A stretch of 64,000 nucleotides of DNA from NCBI GenBank assembly GCA_047636495.1, contig JBLILH010000013.1, positions 18,542 to 82,541 of the forward strand, in the 5' to 3' direction. Below are positions 62,847-64,000 of this stretch, piece by piece. Both the position numbers and the translations under genes were made by a program. This DNA comes from Endobugula sp047636495 (GTDB lineage: Bacteria > Pseudomonadota > Gammaproteobacteria > Pseudomonadales > Cellvibrionaceae). The notes under the pieces were generated by a model. It was not told where the DNA came from and made no database searches. It worked only from the letters and a program-made list of their open reading frames with translations. Every line of letters starts with the position of its first letter. The stretch's first letter is position 1.

Positions 62847-63179
62847 TCAATGAATCTTCAATGACCACACCTCTGTATCGAGTGCTGCCGCCTCAATAAT
62901 CAAGCGAGAAGAACGCAGCTTTTCTAACATAAATGTTTTCGATTGGTTGCCACATCTTAGCCATACCACCAACGGAGGGCCACCATACAACAAACTTTAT
63001 TCATGGAAGTCAGCATCTTGGGTCACGATGATATAACCCTCTTCCTTTGCATAAGCCCATATCTGCTCATCAGACGCACCCTCCATATCACTCAACATGA
63101 CATGGGTGCTATCTGGATATTCATCACAGAGCAATTGAGCCAACTTGTACGATAAGTTTTCGTCCAACAGCAACTTCAT
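62847..63179 (-). pseudogene. DUF5615 PIN-like toxin with a nonsense codon
   Basis: The DUF5615 (Mut7-C/PIN-like) protein of a toxin-antitoxin pair. It starts MKLLLDENLSYKLAQLL with the conserved DEN aspartate and has the TQDADFHE acidic motif, then a TAA at 62997. The frame continues past it to 62847 with SLLYGGPPLVVWLRCGN, matching the rest of the family, for a full length of about 110 residues. Most homologues have Leu (TTA/TTG) where this TAA stands. The start overlaps the DUF433 stop by four bases. Confidence 0.82.
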
Positions 63180-63403
63180 GCAACGTATGCCGACTGTAAA
63201 TGTTGCTCTCGGCTAGCAGCATAGGCCAAACAAGCTTGTATATGGATATCTTTCACCGAAGGGAAGTCATCCATAATTTCTTCATGACTCATATTATTCG
63301 CTAACCACGATAAAACGTCATATACCGTAATACGTGTACCTTTAAGGCAAGGCTTACCACTGCGCTTACCATGCACTATTTCTATATAATCTTGGTAATT
63401 CAT
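63176..63403 (-). CDS. DUF433 antitoxin
   Basis: A 75-residue antitoxin of the DUF433 family. The fold's core GKRSGKPCLKGTRITVYDVLSWLA is followed by the helix NNMSHEEIMDDFPSVKDIHIQACLAYAAS. It is translated just before the DUF5615 gene with an ATGA overlap, the standard order. The start at 63403 (MNYQDYIE) fits the family; 63430 or earlier are possible. Confidence 0.86.
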   Translation of the reverse strand: MNYQDYIEIVHGKRSGKPCLKGTRITVYDVLSWLANNMSHEEIMDDFPSVKDIHIQACLAYAASREQHLQSAYVA

Positions 63404-63509
63404 AGTATATAACTCATTGGCGAATGACATTCTAATCATATCAGGATTTCTCACTTTCTGGTAATTTAGCTGGATGCGTCGCCGAATAAACTTTAGGAAA
63501 CTTTAGGAG

Positions 63510-63604
63510 AAACTTTAGGGGTCAGAGCCCTATACAAAGCCTTTTCCTTGAAACTTTAGGGGTAAACTTTAGGGGTCAGAGCCCTATACAAAGCCTTTTC
63601 CTTG
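63510..63604. repeat. 41-bp direct repeat with flanking short copies
   Basis: Two identical 41-base copies (63510-63550 and 63564-63604), each with AAACTTTAGGGG then GTCAGAGCCC. Shorter AAACTTTAGG units lie before and between. GGGTCAGAGCCC is part-palindromic and an inverted copy, AGGGCTCTGAC, occurs at 63623-63633. Possibly the end repeats of a mobile element. Confidence 0.85.
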
Positions 63605-63641
63605 CCAAAACAATGCTCACTTAGGGCTCTGACTGTAGTGG

Positions 63642-64000
63642 TCAACCTTTTCTGGCCAGCCAATTAGAGGTTTTCCAATAAAATGCTTTTTTTTCATTCG
63701 GAGACAGGCCAAGGTTATGGCTGTGAGGTCTTACCGAGTTGTAGTATTTATAAATGTAATCTCGTACACAATCATTCGCTACCGTTTCATTCTCATAACC
63801 ATTTTTAGGCATGTTCTCAGTTTTCAGGCTTCTAAAAAAGCGTTCCATTGGCGTATTATCCCAACAATTACCACGACGACTCACCTCGGTGCCGCTTGAC
63901 GGTATGCTCTGTTTAATTTGATATTTCCAAATCAACTGCCTAAATGACAAGCTAGTGTAATGACAACCTTGATCCGAATGAAACATGACGCCTATGGGTT
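63642..64000 (-). CDS. IS3 family transposase OrfB, partial
   Basis: The C-terminal part of an IS3-group transposase; the frame is open to the window edge and its start lies beyond. The catalytic DDE core shows FHSDQGCHYTSLSFRQL (second Asp) and GNCWDNTPMERFFRSLKTE (final Glu), then NSVRPHSHNLGLSPNE near the end. It borders the 41-bp repeats. Confidence 0.9.
   Translation of the reverse strand, partial: PIGVMFHSDQGCHYTSLSFRQLIWKYQIKQSIPSSGTEVSRRGNCWDNTPMERFFRSLKTENMPKNGYENETVANDCVRDYIYKYYNSVRPHSHNLGLSPNEKKAFYWKTSNWLARKG

Noticed and set aside
63510..63604. CRISPR array
   Set aside because: Only two full copies with a 13-base spacer made of the same unit; no cas genes and no regular spacing.

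Overview
The window reads as chromosome of an AT-rich gammaproteobacterium. The gene content and local orders (yccA-tusDCB-tusE, a FleQ-type regulator, thrH, cmoAB, DUF2835, a PilZ-tatD-holB run, cysB divergent from a TauE-type exporter, tRNA Pro-Arg-His and Cys-Leu clusters) are those of the Pseudomonas/Cellvibrionales/Oceanospirillales side of the class. Several normally useful genes are decaying in place (a Kef-type antiporter, NAD-glutamate dehydrogenase, an FMN glutamate synthase-like protein, possibly rluC), and IS elements are broken. This suggests a lineage with relaxed selection or a host-associated life; the exact taxon cannot be fixed from sequence alone.

Layout. 1-5 kb: rne, possibly opposite a decayed rluC, then tRNA-Ser and a Kef antiporter ruin. 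5-15 kb: a flavin reductase-family gene, yccA, the tusDCB/tusE sulfur relay for tRNA 2-thiouridine, a FleQ-like sigma-54 activator, msrA, a methyltransferase, an IS110 remnant with a structured noncoding end, ppx, a J-domain membrane protein and a GIY-YIG protein. 15-26 kb: DUF599, an M16C protease, a response regulator-TPR/histidine kinase pair, cmoAB, DUF2835, and NAD-glutamate dehydrogenase reduced to its two ends around an ISL3 remnant. 26-44 kb: housekeeping genes (purB, pabB, thrH, cysB, yajC, bcp, mdh, a dimeric-type dUTPase, PAP2, glycosyltransferase, tatD, pilZ, holB). 44-60 kb: an RluA-type synthase, an FMN glutamate synthase-like pseudogene, five tRNAs, an orphan PAS histidine kinase, folD, rsuA-rsmC, and methionine synthase split into two genes. 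60-64 kb: tRNA-Cys/Leu, then an accessory island with an RHS tip, a large structured noncoding stretch, a DUF433/DUF5615 toxin-antitoxin pair whose toxin has a nonsense codon, direct repeats, and an IS3 transposase running off the end.

Themes. RNA modification and decay genes are frequent (rne, tusBCDE, cmoAB, two RluA-type synthases, rsuA, rsmC). The most unusual signal is 62120-62770. On the + strand it can form a fully paired 24-bp stem with four G-T wobbles and a set of small hairpins that all display GGA in the loop, the form bound by CsrA/RsmA, with stems that differ in sequence but keep pairing. A 57-base perfect inverted repeat lies in the middle. I propose a structured RNA, possibly CsrA-binding or RHS-associated. 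A second recurring signal is short tandem repeats of 9-15 bp placed at or just past stop codons (thrH, yajC, the metH N-terminal gene) and near protein ends.
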